In this document: piece by piece, positions 1 to 8,676 of the stretch
Numbering within the stretch: position 1 is the first letter of the stretch
Layout of the letters: each line of letters begins with the position of its first letter
Assembly: GCF_000230695.2 (NCBI RefSeq)
Contig: NC_020541.1
Location: 2,604,001-2,668,000, forward strand
Reading direction: 5' to 3'
Source: Rhodanobacter denitrificans
GTDB taxonomy: Bacteria > Pseudomonadota > Gammaproteobacteria > Xanthomonadales > Rhodanobacteraceae
Length of the DNA stretch: 64,000 nt
Position numbers and translations under genes: made by a program
Notes under the pieces: generated by a model
Told to the model about the DNA's origin: nothing
What the model saw: the letters and a program-made list of their open reading frames with translations, nothing else
The model's database searches: none

Positions 1-1551
1 AGCGCCATCGCCGACGATCCCAACCACGTGCTGGTGGCGATCAACTCCTGGGCGGGCGACGGCAACGAGCTGAGTCTGCCGGCGGTCTACCGCATGGACG
101 TGCGCGACGGCAGCAAGCACCAGCTCATCGTCGCGCCCATGCGCGGCGCGCAGTTCGTCGCCGACCATCGCGGCCGGGTGCGCTTTGCCTTCGGCTGGGA
201 CAACGACGGCAACCTCAAGGTCTACCAGCACCCGGTCGACGGCGACGGCTGGCAGCTGCTGGCCGCGGAAAGCAAGAACCGCTCGATCCCGATCGCGTTC
301 AACCGCGACGACACGGCGGCCTACTTCACCTGCCCCGCCCAGGGCGCTTTCGGCATCTGCCGGTGGGACCCGGCGAGCCAGGCGCAGACGGTGGTGTGGA
401 GCAACCCCACCGTGGAGCCGGACTACCTGCTGCGGGGCCTGGCCGAGGACAGCGTCCTCGGCGTGGGCTTCATGGACGGGCGTACCGGCACCGCGCTGTT
501 CGACGGCCAGTCGACCGACGCCCAGACGCTGCTCGCCCTGATGAAGCAATTCCCCGGCGAGAGCGTGCGCTTCGTCTCCGGCAGCCACGACGGCAGCCGC
601 AGCGTGGTGCAGGTGGAGGCCGACGTCGACCCGGGAACCTTCCTGCTGTACGACGCGAAAACGCACAAGCTGACGCCCCTGCTCGCGCGCATGTCGTGGA
701 TCAACCCGGAGCGGATGGCCGCCAAGGAACCCTTCGACTTCGCCGCGCGCGACGGCATGAAGCTGCACGGCTACCTGAGCCTGCCGCCCGGCCACGAAAG
801 CGCGAAACACCTGCCGATGGTGGTGCTGGTCCACGGCGGGCCTTTCGGCATACGCGACCGCTGGGAATACGACACCCTGGTGCAACCGCTGGCCACCCGC
901 GGCTACGCCGTGCTGCAGGTGAACTATCGCGGCTCCGGCGGTTATGGCTACGACTACGAGCATGCCGGCTGGCGCCAGTGGGGCGGCACGATGCAGGACG
1001 ACGTCACCGACGCCACCCGCTGGGCCATCGCGCAAGGCATCGCCGACCCGCAGCGTATCTGCATCTACGGCGCCAGCTACGGCGGCTACGCCGCACTCGA
1101 GGGCGTCGTGAAGGAACCGGACCTGTACAAGTGCGCGATCGGCTACGTGGGCGTCTACGACCTGCCGCTGATGTACCGCCGCGGCGACATCCCGCAGTCC
1201 AGCTATGGCGAGGGCTACCTCAAGCGGCAACTGGGCGACGACCCGGCCGCGCTGGCCCGGCACTCGCCGATCAACCAGCTTGATGCCCTGAAGGCCCATG
1301 TGATGCTGGTGGTCGGCGGCAGGGACAAGCGCGTACCGCCGGTCCAGGGACTGGACCTGCACGAGGCGTTGACGAAACGGCAGGTGGCGCACGAATGGCT
1401 GTACCGGGCCGACGAGATGCACGGGTTCTACGACGAGGCGCACACTGCCGAGCTGTACGCGAAGGTGGCGCAGTTCCTCGGCACCAACATCGGCCCGGGC
1501 GAGACCGTGACGGGCACCGCCGACGCTGGCCACACTGCAGCCGTGCATTGA
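1..1551 (+). CDS. S9 family prolyl oligopeptidase-type peptidase, 5' end cut by the window
   Basis: Serine peptidase of the prolyl oligopeptidase/acylaminoacyl-peptidase group, probably exported and acting on short peptides. The reading frame is open from the first base, so the true start lies upstream and only the last 516 codons are seen. The first ~240 codons are the end of the beta-propeller. The rest is the alpha/beta hydrolase domain, with the nucleophile in GASYGG (Ser at window codon 359), the acid in GGRDKRV (Asp 442) and the histidine in EMHGF (His 474). The oxyanion-loop motif HGGPFG is present. The triad is complete, so the enzyme should be active. The C-terminal extension after the hydrolase fold is short and low in complexity. 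A hairpin follows the stop. Confidence 0.93.
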   Translation, partial: SAIADDPNHVLVAINSWAGDGNELSLPAVYRMDVRDGSKHQLIVAPMRGAQFVADHRGRVRFAFGWDNDGNLKVYQHPVDGDGWQLLAAESKNRSIPIAFNRDDTAAYFTCPAQGAFGICRWDPASQAQTVVWSNPTVEPDYLLRGLAEDSVLGVGFMDGRTGTALFDGQSTDAQTLLALMKQFPGESVRFVSGSHDGSRSVVQVEADVDPGTFLLYDAKTHKLTPLLARMSWINPERMAAKEPFDFAARDGMKLHGYLSLPPGHESAKHLPMVVLVHGGPFGIRDRWEYDTLVQPLATRGYAVLQVNYRGSGGYGYDYEHAGWRQWGGTMQDDVTDATRWAIAQGIADPQRICIYGASYGGYAALEGVVKEPDLYKCAIGYVGVYDLPLMYRRGDIPQSSYGEGYLKRQLGDDPAALARHSPINQLDALKAHVMLVVGGRDKRVPPVQGLDLHEALTKRQVAHEWLYRADEMHGFYDEAHTAELYAKVAQFLGTNIGPGETVTGTADAGHTAAVH

Positions 1552-1569
1552 GCCGCAACCCGAGCGGCC

Positions 1570-1598
1570 CGTGCCCGCCCGGTTCCGGCGCGGGCACG
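1570..1598 (+). terminator. GC-rich hairpin downstream of the S9 peptidase
   Basis: A 9-bp perfect stem (CGTGCCCGC with GCGGGCACG) encloses an 11-nt loop, 18 bases after the stop codon. No T-tract follows, so it is a weak terminator candidate or an mRNA 3'-end stabiliser. No other gene is seen before the next start at 1761. Confidence 0.35.
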
Positions 1599-1760
1599 TC
1601 GGCGGGAATCGTCCAGGCGGCGGCACGTCGCCGCGGCGTGCCGCGGTCGCGCGGTCGATGCCGCGGCGATCCCTACCCAACTGATGGGCTACACGCAATC
1701 GCCGCCGTTCTGGCAGAGTGCGGCGATCGGCTGCCTCGCATCTCCAGGGGAAAACTCACC

Positions 1761-4508
1761 ATGCACCCGTCCATCCGGCTCTCGCTTGCCTTCCTGCTGG
1801 CGTCAGGCACCCTTGGTGCGTTTGCGGCGGACGCGCCCGGCGGTGCAAAACCGTACGCCCGCAGCCCGGCCCAGCCGGTCGACCAGGCGTATACGGCGCA
1901 GATCCTCAAGTTCACCACCGACCCCTCGTTCAACTCGCCGCTGACCGACTACCTGCCCGCCTCCGCCAGCGTGCCCACGCCGGACAAGGTGCTCGGCCAC
2001 ATCGCCGGTGCGCCGGACTACCTGCCCCACGTGGCCGACGTCCACAGCTACTTCCGCACCCTGGCCGCGGCCAGTCCGCGGGTGAAGGTGTTCTCGATCG
2101 GCAAGAGCGAGGAAGGCCGCGAGATGATCGCAGTGGCGATCGCCGACGAAAGCCTGCTGGCCGACCTCGACGCGAACAAGGCACGCCTGGCCAGGCTGGC
2201 CGACCCGCGCCGCATCGGCATGGACGACGCCGTCGCCGACCAGTTGGTCGCGCAATCCACGCCGATCTACTACATCACCGGCTCCATCCACTCCACCGAG
2301 ACCGGCTCGCCCACCGCGCTGATGGAACTGGCCTACCGCCTGGCGGTGGACGAGGCGCCGTACATCCAGCGCATCCGCTCGCACGTGGTCACCCTGATCA
2401 CGCCGGTGGTCGAGGTGGACGGCCGCGACCGCATGGTCGACCTGTACAACTGGCACCTGGCGCACCCCGGCCAGGACTACCCGCGGCTGCTGTACTGGGG
2501 CCACTACGTGGCGCACGACAACAACCGCGACGCGATGGGCATGTCGCTGAACCTCACCCGCCACGTGGCCGACACCTTCGTCGGCTGGCACGCGCAGGTG
2601 CTGCACGACCTGCACGAATCGGTGCCGTTCCTGTACGACAACACCGTGGGCGACGGCCCGTACAACGCCTGGATCGACCCGATCCTCGCCGGCGAATGGC
2701 AGCAGCTGGGCTGGGACAACGTGCAGCAGATGACCCGGCTCGGTATGCCCGGCGTGTTCGCCCACGGCGACTTCGACACCTGGAGTCCGGGCTACCTGAT
2801 GTTCATCGCCGCCATGCACAACGGCATCAGCCGCCTGTACGAGACCTACGGCAACGCCGGCGCCGACACCGTGCAGCGCATCCTCGACCCGGAGGAATAC
2901 CAGCGCACCTGGTACCGGCCGAACCCGCCGCTGCCGACCGTCCAGTGGTCGCAACGCAACAACAACAATTACCAGCAGACCGGCCTGCTCACCGCGCTGG
3001 ACTACTTCGCCGGCAACGGCCAGCAGTTCCTGAAGAACTTCTACCTGAAAGCCAAGCGCTCGATCGAGAAGCCGCAGCTGGCCGGCCCGGCCGCCTACGT
3101 GTTCCCGGCCGACGACAATCGCTCCGGCTCGCGCGCGCAGCTGCTGCGGGTATTGCAGCTGCAGCACGCGGAGATCAGCCGCACCAGCGCGCCGGTCACG
3201 GTGACCGTGCCGAAACAGGGCGACGACAAGAAGAAGACCGAAACGCGGACCTTCCCCGCCGGCAGCTACGTGGTGCGCATGGACCAGCCGTATTCGCGCA
3301 TCGCCGACACCCTGCTCGACCGCCAATACTGGTCGCCGAAGGACCCGCAGCAGCACCCCTACGACGACACCGGCTGGTCGATGAGCGACCTGTTCGACGT
3401 GCAGGTGGTGCGCGTCACCGACACCGCGATCCTCAAGGCGCCGATGCGCCTGCTCGACGCGCCGGTCGCCGTGCCGCAGGGGCTGGCCGCAGTCGACATG
3501 CCGCAGGCGAAACTGCCGCGCATCGCGCTGATGCACACCTGGCTGAGTACCCAGACCGAAGGCTGGTGGCGCATGGCGCTGGACAAGCTCGGGGTGCCGT
3601 ACGACTACATCAGCACCCAGGACGTGGCCAAGGCCGGCGACCTGCGCGCGAAGTACGACGTGATCCTGTTCGGTCCCGTCGGCGACGCCAGCACGCAGCA
3701 GATCGTCGACGGCCTGCCGATGTGGGGCAAGCCGCTGCCGTGGAAAACCACCGCGCTGACGCCGAACCTGGGCCGCATCGACGCGACCGACGACATCCGC
3801 CCCGGCCTCGGCGAGAGCGGCGTCGCCAAGCTCAAGCGCTTCGTGCAGGCCGGCGGCCTGCTGGTCACCGCCGAGGACACGGCGAAATTCGCCATCGACG
3901 TGGGCCTGGCACCGGGCGCGTTCGTCACCAAGACCGACAAGCTGAAAGTGGTCGGCAGCGTGCTGCAGGCGAAATTCGCCGACCGCCGCAGCCCGATCGC
4001 CGCCGGCTACGACCGCGACGAACTGGCGCTGTACAGCGCGGCCGGCCAGTCGTTCAGCGTGTCCAACCTGGTCACCGGCGACAAGGGACTGCCGACCGCG
4101 AAGGATTTCCAGCGCCCGACCGGACGCGGCGGCCCGCACGACACGGACATGCCCGAAGGCCGCGCCTCGCTCACCCCGGCCGCGCTGCCCGACGTCAAGC
4201 CGTGGCAACCGCTGCCGCTGAACGCCGAGCAGATGCGCAACAACCCGTGGGTGATCCCCGCCGATCAGCGCCCGCGGGTGATCCTGCGCTACGCCGACGC
4301 GAAGAACCTGTTGATCTCCGGCTTGCTCGACGGCGGCGACGAGATGGCCGAGCGCGCCGCCGTGGTCGACGCCCGCTACGGCAAGGGCCACGTGCTGCTG
4401 TTCGCCAGCAACCCGATCTGGCGCGGCGAGACCATCGGCAGCTACCCGCTGGTGCTCAACGCGATCGTGAACTTCAACAGGCTGGACACGCCGCCGGCGA
4501 AACCCTGA
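1761..4508 (+). CDS. Secreted M14-family zinc carboxypeptidase-like protein
   Basis: Large exported metallopeptidase of the M14 carboxypeptidase superfamily, 915 aa. The chosen ATG gives a clear Sec signal peptide (SLAFLLASGTLGAFA, cleavage near residue 23) and has AGGGGAAAA upstream. The zinc site is visible: SIHSTETGSP supplies the HxxE pair, and a later HDLHES segment can supply the third ligand. The C-terminal half (from about residue 550) looks like the glutamine-amidotransferase-like domain often attached to such M14 proteins (segments VILFGPVG and GGLLVTAEDTAKF). It lies between two other exported peptidases (S9 upstream, M28 convergent downstream), which suggests a peptide-scavenging neighbourhood. 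The substrate cannot be predicted. Confidence 0.88.
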   Translation: MHPSIRLSLAFLLASGTLGAFAADAPGGAKPYARSPAQPVDQAYTAQILKFTTDPSFNSPLTDYLPASASVPTPDKVLGHIAGAPDYLPHVADVHSYFRTLAAASPRVKVFSIGKSEEGREMIAVAIADESLLADLDANKARLARLADPRRIGMDDAVADQLVAQSTPIYYITGSIHSTETGSPTALMELAYRLAVDEAPYIQRIRSHVVTLITPVVEVDGRDRMVDLYNWHLAHPGQDYPRLLYWGHYVAHDNNRDAMGMSLNLTRHVADTFVGWHAQVLHDLHESVPFLYDNTVGDGPYNAWIDPILAGEWQQLGWDNVQQMTRLGMPGVFAHGDFDTWSPGYLMFIAAMHNGISRLYETYGNAGADTVQRILDPEEYQRTWYRPNPPLPTVQWSQRNNNNYQQTGLLTALDYFAGNGQQFLKNFYLKAKRSIEKPQLAGPAAYVFPADDNRSGSRAQLLRVLQLQHAEISRTSAPVTVTVPKQGDDKKKTETRTFPAGSYVVRMDQPYSRIADTLLDRQYWSPKDPQQHPYDDTGWSMSDLFDVQVVRVTDTAILKAPMRLLDAPVAVPQGLAAVDMPQAKLPRIALMHTWLSTQTEGWWRMALDKLGVPYDYISTQDVAKAGDLRAKYDVILFGPVGDASTQQIVDGLPMWGKPLPWKTTALTPNLGRIDATDDIRPGLGESGVAKLKRFVQAGGLLVTAEDTAKFAIDVGLAPGAFVTKTDKLKVVGSVLQAKFADRRSPIAAGYDRDELALYSAAGQSFSVSNLVTGDKGLPTAKDFQRPTGRGGPHDTDMPEGRASLTPAALPDVKPWQPLPLNAEQMRNNPWVIPADQRPRVILRYADAKNLLISGLLDGGDEMAERAAVVDARYGKGHVLLFASNPIWRGETIGSYPLVLNAIVNFNRLDTPPAKP

Positions 4509-4526
4509 AGCCGGCGACCAACCCGG

Positions 4527-6206
4527 TCACTTCGACGGTGGCGCGGCCGGCTTCATCATGGCGTCGCGCGCGGCCTTGAACGGATTGCCGGCATACCACT
4601 GCGGCCACACGCCCGCATGGCTGAGGTATTGCCCCAATTCGTACAGTGCCTGGGTGTCCTGGAGGATGCCTTCCAGGTTCCAGTGCGGATCAAACACGTC
4701 GTTCGTCGTGTGATAGCGATGCGCCGTATAGTCGTCGGCCGCCTTCTGGCCGGCGGCCCTGCCGCCATCGAGCAGGTCGAGGCCCGAGCTGGCCAGCATC
4801 GCCGGCACGCCGGCCCTGGCGAAGTTGAAATGATCGGAGCGGAAGTAGAAGCCGTTCTCCGGGGTAACCTCCGGCGAGATCACCCGACCCTGCTTGCGCA
4901 GCACGCCGGCGAGCATGTCCTCCAGCTCGGACTGGCCCTTGCCGATCACCGTCATGTCGCGTGCAGGGCCGATGACCGGCAACGCGTCGACGGCGATGTC
5001 GGCCACCGTGCGGTTCAGCGGAAACACCGGCTTCGCCGCGTAATACTGCGAACCGAGCAGGCCCGATTCCTCCAGCGTCGGCATGAAGAACAGCACGCTG
5101 CGCTCGGGCGGCTGCGCCTGGTGCGCGAACGCGCCGGCGATCTGCAGCAGCATGCTCAGGCCGGTGCCGTTGTCGATCGCGCCGGCATAGACCTGATGGC
5201 CCTGGCGGGTCGGGTCGCTGCCCAGGTGATCCCAGTGCGCGGTGTAGACCACCACCTCGTCGGGCTTGTGGCTGCCCTCGACCATCGCCACCACGTTCTT
5301 CGATTCGATGTGGCCGATCTGGTTGTGTAGGGCGATCGAGGCCGTCGCGCGCAACGGCACCGGCTCGAAGCCCGGCTTCGCCGCGGCCCGTTCGAGTTCG
5401 GCGAAATCGAGGCCGGCGGCGGCGAACAGCCGGGTGGCCGCATCGCGTGTCAGCCAGCCGGCCACCGGCAGCCGCGGCGACGGATCGACGCTGGCCGGCA
5501 GGCTCAGCTGCGGCCCGACCGCGCCGTTCTGCAGCACGCTCCACGGATAGCCGGCCGCGGCGTCGCTGGTGTGCACGATGAAGCACGCCGCGGCGCCCTG
5601 CAGCGCGGCCTGCGCGTACTTGTACGGCCAGCGGCCGTACCAGGTCATCGCGCGGCCGTTGAACAGCTTCGGATCGCGGCTGGCGAAGCCGGGATCGTTG
5701 ACCAGCACGATCACCGTCTTGCCCTTCACGTCGACATTCCGGTAGTCGTTCCAGTGCCAGGCCGGCGCATCCGCGCCGTAACCGAGGAACACCACCGGCG
5801 AGTCCTTCAGCGCGACCTCCGCTTTCGCCTGCAGGGTCTGCGCCACCATGTCGGTGCGGTAGGCCAGCTTCAGCGGCTCGCCTCGGGCAGTGACGTCCAG
5901 GGTGACGTCGGTATTCAGCAGCAAGGTGGAATCGGCCGGCACGGTCTGGTACCAGGAGCCGTGGTTGCCCGGCCGCAGGCCCATCCGCTTGAACTCGGCC
6001 ACCAGGAAATCGGTGGTGCGCTGCGCACCGAGCGTGCCGGGTTTGCGCCCGCCGAACGCATCGGAGCTGAGCGTCTGGTCGAAGCGCGCGAAATCGGCGG
6101 CGTTGATCGACGGCGACCGCGCCATGTCCGCGTCGCCCGCTGCCGCCTGCAGCGGCAACATGGCCAGGCCCAGCGCCGCCAGCAGGACGAAACTCCTCAC
6201 ACGCAT
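4527..6206 (-). CDS. Secreted M28-family aminopeptidase with PA-domain insert
   Basis: Exported di-zinc aminopeptidase of family M28, 559 aa. The ATG at 6206 is preceded by GGGAG at good spacing and starts a Sec signal peptide (SFVLLAALGLAMLPLQAAA). A protease-associated insert lies at roughly residues 130-270. Metal and catalytic residues appear in AHWDHLG (His), GAIDNGTG (bridging Asp), TLEESGLLGS (catalytic Glu and ligand Glu) and SDHFNF. The family releases N-terminal residues in the periplasm or outside the cell. The gene is convergent with the M14 gene, with an 18-bp gap. Upstream on the same strand is the TPR-GGDEF gene ending at 6335. The intact metal set predicts an active enzyme. 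Confidence 0.92.
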   Translation of the reverse strand: MRVRSFVLLAALGLAMLPLQAAAGDADMARSPSINAADFARFDQTLSSDAFGGRKPGTLGAQRTTDFLVAEFKRMGLRPGNHGSWYQTVPADSTLLLNTDVTLDVTARGEPLKLAYRTDMVAQTLQAKAEVALKDSPVVFLGYGADAPAWHWNDYRNVDVKGKTVIVLVNDPGFASRDPKLFNGRAMTWYGRWPYKYAQAALQGAAACFIVHTSDAAAGYPWSVLQNGAVGPQLSLPASVDPSPRLPVAGWLTRDAATRLFAAAGLDFAELERAAAKPGFEPVPLRATASIALHNQIGHIESKNVVAMVEGSHKPDEVVVYTAHWDHLGSDPTRQGHQVYAGAIDNGTGLSMLLQIAGAFAHQAQPPERSVLFFMPTLEESGLLGSQYYAAKPVFPLNRTVADIAVDALPVIGPARDMTVIGKGQSELEDMLAGVLRKQGRVISPEVTPENGFYFRSDHFNFARAGVPAMLASSGLDLLDGGRAAGQKAADDYTAHRYHTTNDVFDPHWNLEGILQDTQALYELGQYLSHAGVWPQWYAGNPFKAARDAMMKPAAPPSK

Positions 6207-6334
6207 CGAAACACTCCCGGCAATGGCATCGGCGTCCTTTGTAGCGCGCGCCTGCGCGGCTGTCCACGCGAGCGGCCGCGCCCGCGATCGCCAGCGGCGG
6301 CTAACGTGCAAATGCCATTGCAACCACAGGACAA

Positions 6335-8101
6335 TCAGCCGCGCATGCCGGCGTCGAACAGCCTGATCCGGTTGCGTCCCTCGCGCTTGGCCTGGTACAG
6401 GGCCCGGTCCGCATCGATCATCAGCTGCCGCAGCGCATAGCCGCTGCTGGCTGCGGCGGCGACGCCAAAGCTTGCCGAGATCGGGATGCCGGGCGCGTCC
6501 CCGGCGATCGAGGCGGCGGCGATTGCCGCGCGCATCTGCTCGACGCTCGGCAGCACGCTGTCCAGCGTGCACTCGGGCAACAGCACGCCAAACTCCTCCT
6601 CGCCCAGGCGGCCGAACACGTCGGTGGAGCGCAGATGCGCCTGGCAGGCATCGACCGCGCGCTTCAGCACCCGGTCGCCCACCGCGTGACCATGCGTGTC
6701 GTTGACCAGCTTGAAGTGGTCCAGGTCGATCAGCACCAGGCAGGCGTCGCGCGCCGATTTGCGGCAATAACGCAACTCCCGCTCGGCCTCGTTGACGAAG
6801 TGCTGCCGATTGAAGATGCCGGTAAGGCCGTCGCGCCGCGCCAGCCGCATGAAGCGCAATTGCGAGCGCTTGACCCGATAGGCCCACACGATGATCGACG
6901 CCAGCACCATCAGCAGCAGCGCGACGTACAGCCGGCTGGTTTCCGCCGCCTTGCGATCCAACTCGCCCTGCAGGGCGAGAATCCTGTTCTTCTTGTCGAG
7001 CCCGTCGATCTGCAGCTTCTTCGCCAGCACCTGCTGCTTGGCGATCTGATAGGCGAGTGCTTTCGCGCTGAGCCGGCTCTGGTAGCCATCGTGGGCAACC
7101 ACGTATTTTTCGAGGTATGCCAGCGAGCCCTTGCTGTCGCCCCGTTCCTTGGCGACTTCGTAAAGCACCCGATAGGCACTGGCCGTGGATTTCGAATACG
7201 ACCGGTTGGCATCCGTCATCAGGGCGCTATTGGCAAACTTCACGGCCGAAGCAAGATCGCCGATCTGCCGGTAAGCCGCGGCCAACGTAGCCTCGAACTG
7301 GGTAACCTGGGGCGGAAAGCCCGCTTGCAACACCTTGGGATAATTTGCCTGCAGTACACGGATGGCTGACTCGGGGCGACCCCGCCGCATGTCGAAACCC
7401 GCCAGCAGATGCCGGAAACTGAGTGAAAACAGGGTATCGCCCGCCTTTGCACACGCCTCCGCGCCATCGTGAAGCTGATCGGCAGGCAACTGTGCGCTGC
7501 CGCTTTCAAATAGCGCATCGGACTTGTAGAACCAGCCCTTGCATGCACTCTGGGTGTCGGGGCTTTCCCTGATCATCTGATCGGCATAATGAGTAGATAC
7601 ATCGTATTGCCCTGCCTCGATGTACAACTGTGCCGCGACACCAAGCCCCTGTATGCGGACGCCGGGTTCTTTGATTTTTGGCAGTTGCTCCAACAAGGGG
7701 TTGAGCTTGGCAAAGGCTTCCTCATAGCGGGATTCGGCCACCATGAGATCTATCACCGTGGCAATGGCACGAAACGCCAGGACGGGATCCTCCGTTTGGT
7801 CCGAGATCGCCGTCAACGAAGGCAACGCCGCGGCGTAGTTGCCCGCAAAGGCGATCCGCCGAGCCTCAAGGTAGCGCAGATGCAGCTTTTGTTGCGGTGA
7901 GAGCCTCGCCGCAACCGCGTCGAGTTGCCTCATCAGCTCATTGAACTTGGCGTGATTGGAGGACTCGACGCTTTCGGCTTGCCTCAACAACTGCGCAGGA
8001 TCGTCGGATACCGGCGCAGTCGCAGCAACCGCGCCCGCTTCAAACAAAAGCAGAAGCATGCAGCACGCAAATACCAATCTGTACCGGCCCGTCCGGCCCA
8101 T
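6335..8101 (-). CDS. Membrane TPR-containing GGDEF protein 1 (variant GEEEF site)
   Basis: 588-aa putative diguanylate cyclase or c-di-GMP-related signal protein. Order: signal-like hydrophobic N-terminus (residues ~8-27), alpha-helical TPR-like region (~30-360) probably outside the cytoplasm, short coiled coil (~365-395), one membrane helix (~395-415) and a C-terminal GGDEF domain (~420-585). The domain keeps RRDGLTGIFNR, DLDHFKLVND and GHAVGD, but the signature reads GEEEF (residues 500-504) where its paralogue at 8677-10488 has GGEEF, so the second glycine is glutamate. That glycine belongs to the GTP-binding hairpin, so activity may be reduced or altered. It follows precursor C by 52 bp on the same strand. 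The linker and GGDEF parts are almost identical to the paralogue, while the TPR parts differ more. Confidence 0.88.
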   Translation of the reverse strand: MGRTGRYRLVFACCMLLLLFEAGAVAATAPVSDDPAQLLRQAESVESSNHAKFNELMRQLDAVAARLSPQQKLHLRYLEARRIAFAGNYAAALPSLTAISDQTEDPVLAFRAIATVIDLMVAESRYEEAFAKLNPLLEQLPKIKEPGVRIQGLGVAAQLYIEAGQYDVSTHYADQMIRESPDTQSACKGWFYKSDALFESGSAQLPADQLHDGAEACAKAGDTLFSLSFRHLLAGFDMRRGRPESAIRVLQANYPKVLQAGFPPQVTQFEATLAAAYRQIGDLASAVKFANSALMTDANRSYSKSTASAYRVLYEVAKERGDSKGSLAYLEKYVVAHDGYQSRLSAKALAYQIAKQQVLAKKLQIDGLDKKNRILALQGELDRKAAETSRLYVALLLMVLASIIVWAYRVKRSQLRFMRLARRDGLTGIFNRQHFVNEAERELRYCRKSARDACLVLIDLDHFKLVNDTHGHAVGDRVLKRAVDACQAHLRSTDVFGRLGEEEFGVLLPECTLDSVLPSVEQMRAAIAAASIAGDAPGIPISASFGVAAAASSGYALRQLMIDADRALYQAKREGRNRIRLFDAGMRG

Positions 8102-8153
8102 GAGCTAGTCAGCGGTCGCAAGCACAGGAGCGGCAAGTCGTGAAGCCTGGTTC

Positions 8154-8450
8154 TCAATCTCCATCGCTTTTCTTCTCCTTGTCCTCGTCGTCCTTCTTCT
8201 CTTCACCCTCTTCGCAGCTGCCGTCACACTCCTCCTGCTCCTCGCCCGGTTTGGCGGGATTGATCAGACAGCAGTACGGACCCTGCCCCAGTAACGTCCG
8301 CAACTCCTGTCCATCCCTGGCAAGGATCGCCACGCGCAACTCCGGATCAATCTCGGCATTGGACAGCGCTGACCCTACTTCATCCCGAGATGCATGACGC
8401 AATTGCGCGTCCTGCCCCACCCTTTCCAGAAAATCGATCACATCGAACAT
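8154..8450 (-). CDS. Borosin-type precursor peptide C (98 aa)
   Basis: Small protein with a leader-like N-terminus and a variable C-terminus. It opens FDVIDFLERVGQDAQLRH and keeps the pattern G-Q-D-A-x-L, then DGQELRTLLG, shared with the two paralogues at 10493 and 10881. Right after the leader comes CCLINPA, the same place and pattern as CAMLAPA and CCLLVPA in the others. The remaining 35 or so residues are very acidic and lysine-rich with two further cysteines. In SonA-type borosins the leader domain docks on the methyltransferase and backbone N-methyl groups are placed in the C-terminal core. The hydrophobic C-x-L-x-x-P-A block is my proposed core. It lies 52 bp upstream of TPR-GGDEF 1. 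Assignment is by motif reading only. Confidence 0.72.
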   Translation of the reverse strand: MFDVIDFLERVGQDAQLRHASRDEVGSALSNAEIDPELRVAILARDGQELRTLLGQGPYCCLINPAKPGEEQEECDGSCEEGEEKKDDEDKEKKSDGD

Positions 8451-8676
8451 CGATCATCCCCCTGTCAGGATGAGTAATGGCTGGCGGTCCGGTAATGACC
8501 GCGTCAAATCCGTCTGCTGATCTTTTCCCCATTTCCCACGCATTGCGCGCCGCAAGCAGCAAGCTCCGGCCGCCCGCCGGGCCCAAAGTACACCCTTCCT
8601 TCGATGTCGTGCCATCGCATTGGTGCGGTCGGCGTTGCCCTGAGGCGGCAGGCGGACGGCAGCCATCTGGCCCGGT

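Noticed and set aside
1803..4391. Long open frame on the minus strand opposite the M14 gene (862 codons)
   Set aside because: It is a shadow of codon bias in a high-GC gene: no ribosome binding site, low-complexity His/Val/Arg/Gly-rich translation, and the plus strand encodes a full metallopeptidase.
8484..8502. Hairpin GCGGTC...GACCGC upstream of precursor C
   Set aside because: Only a 6-bp stem in a GC-rich genome; chance level and no T-tract.
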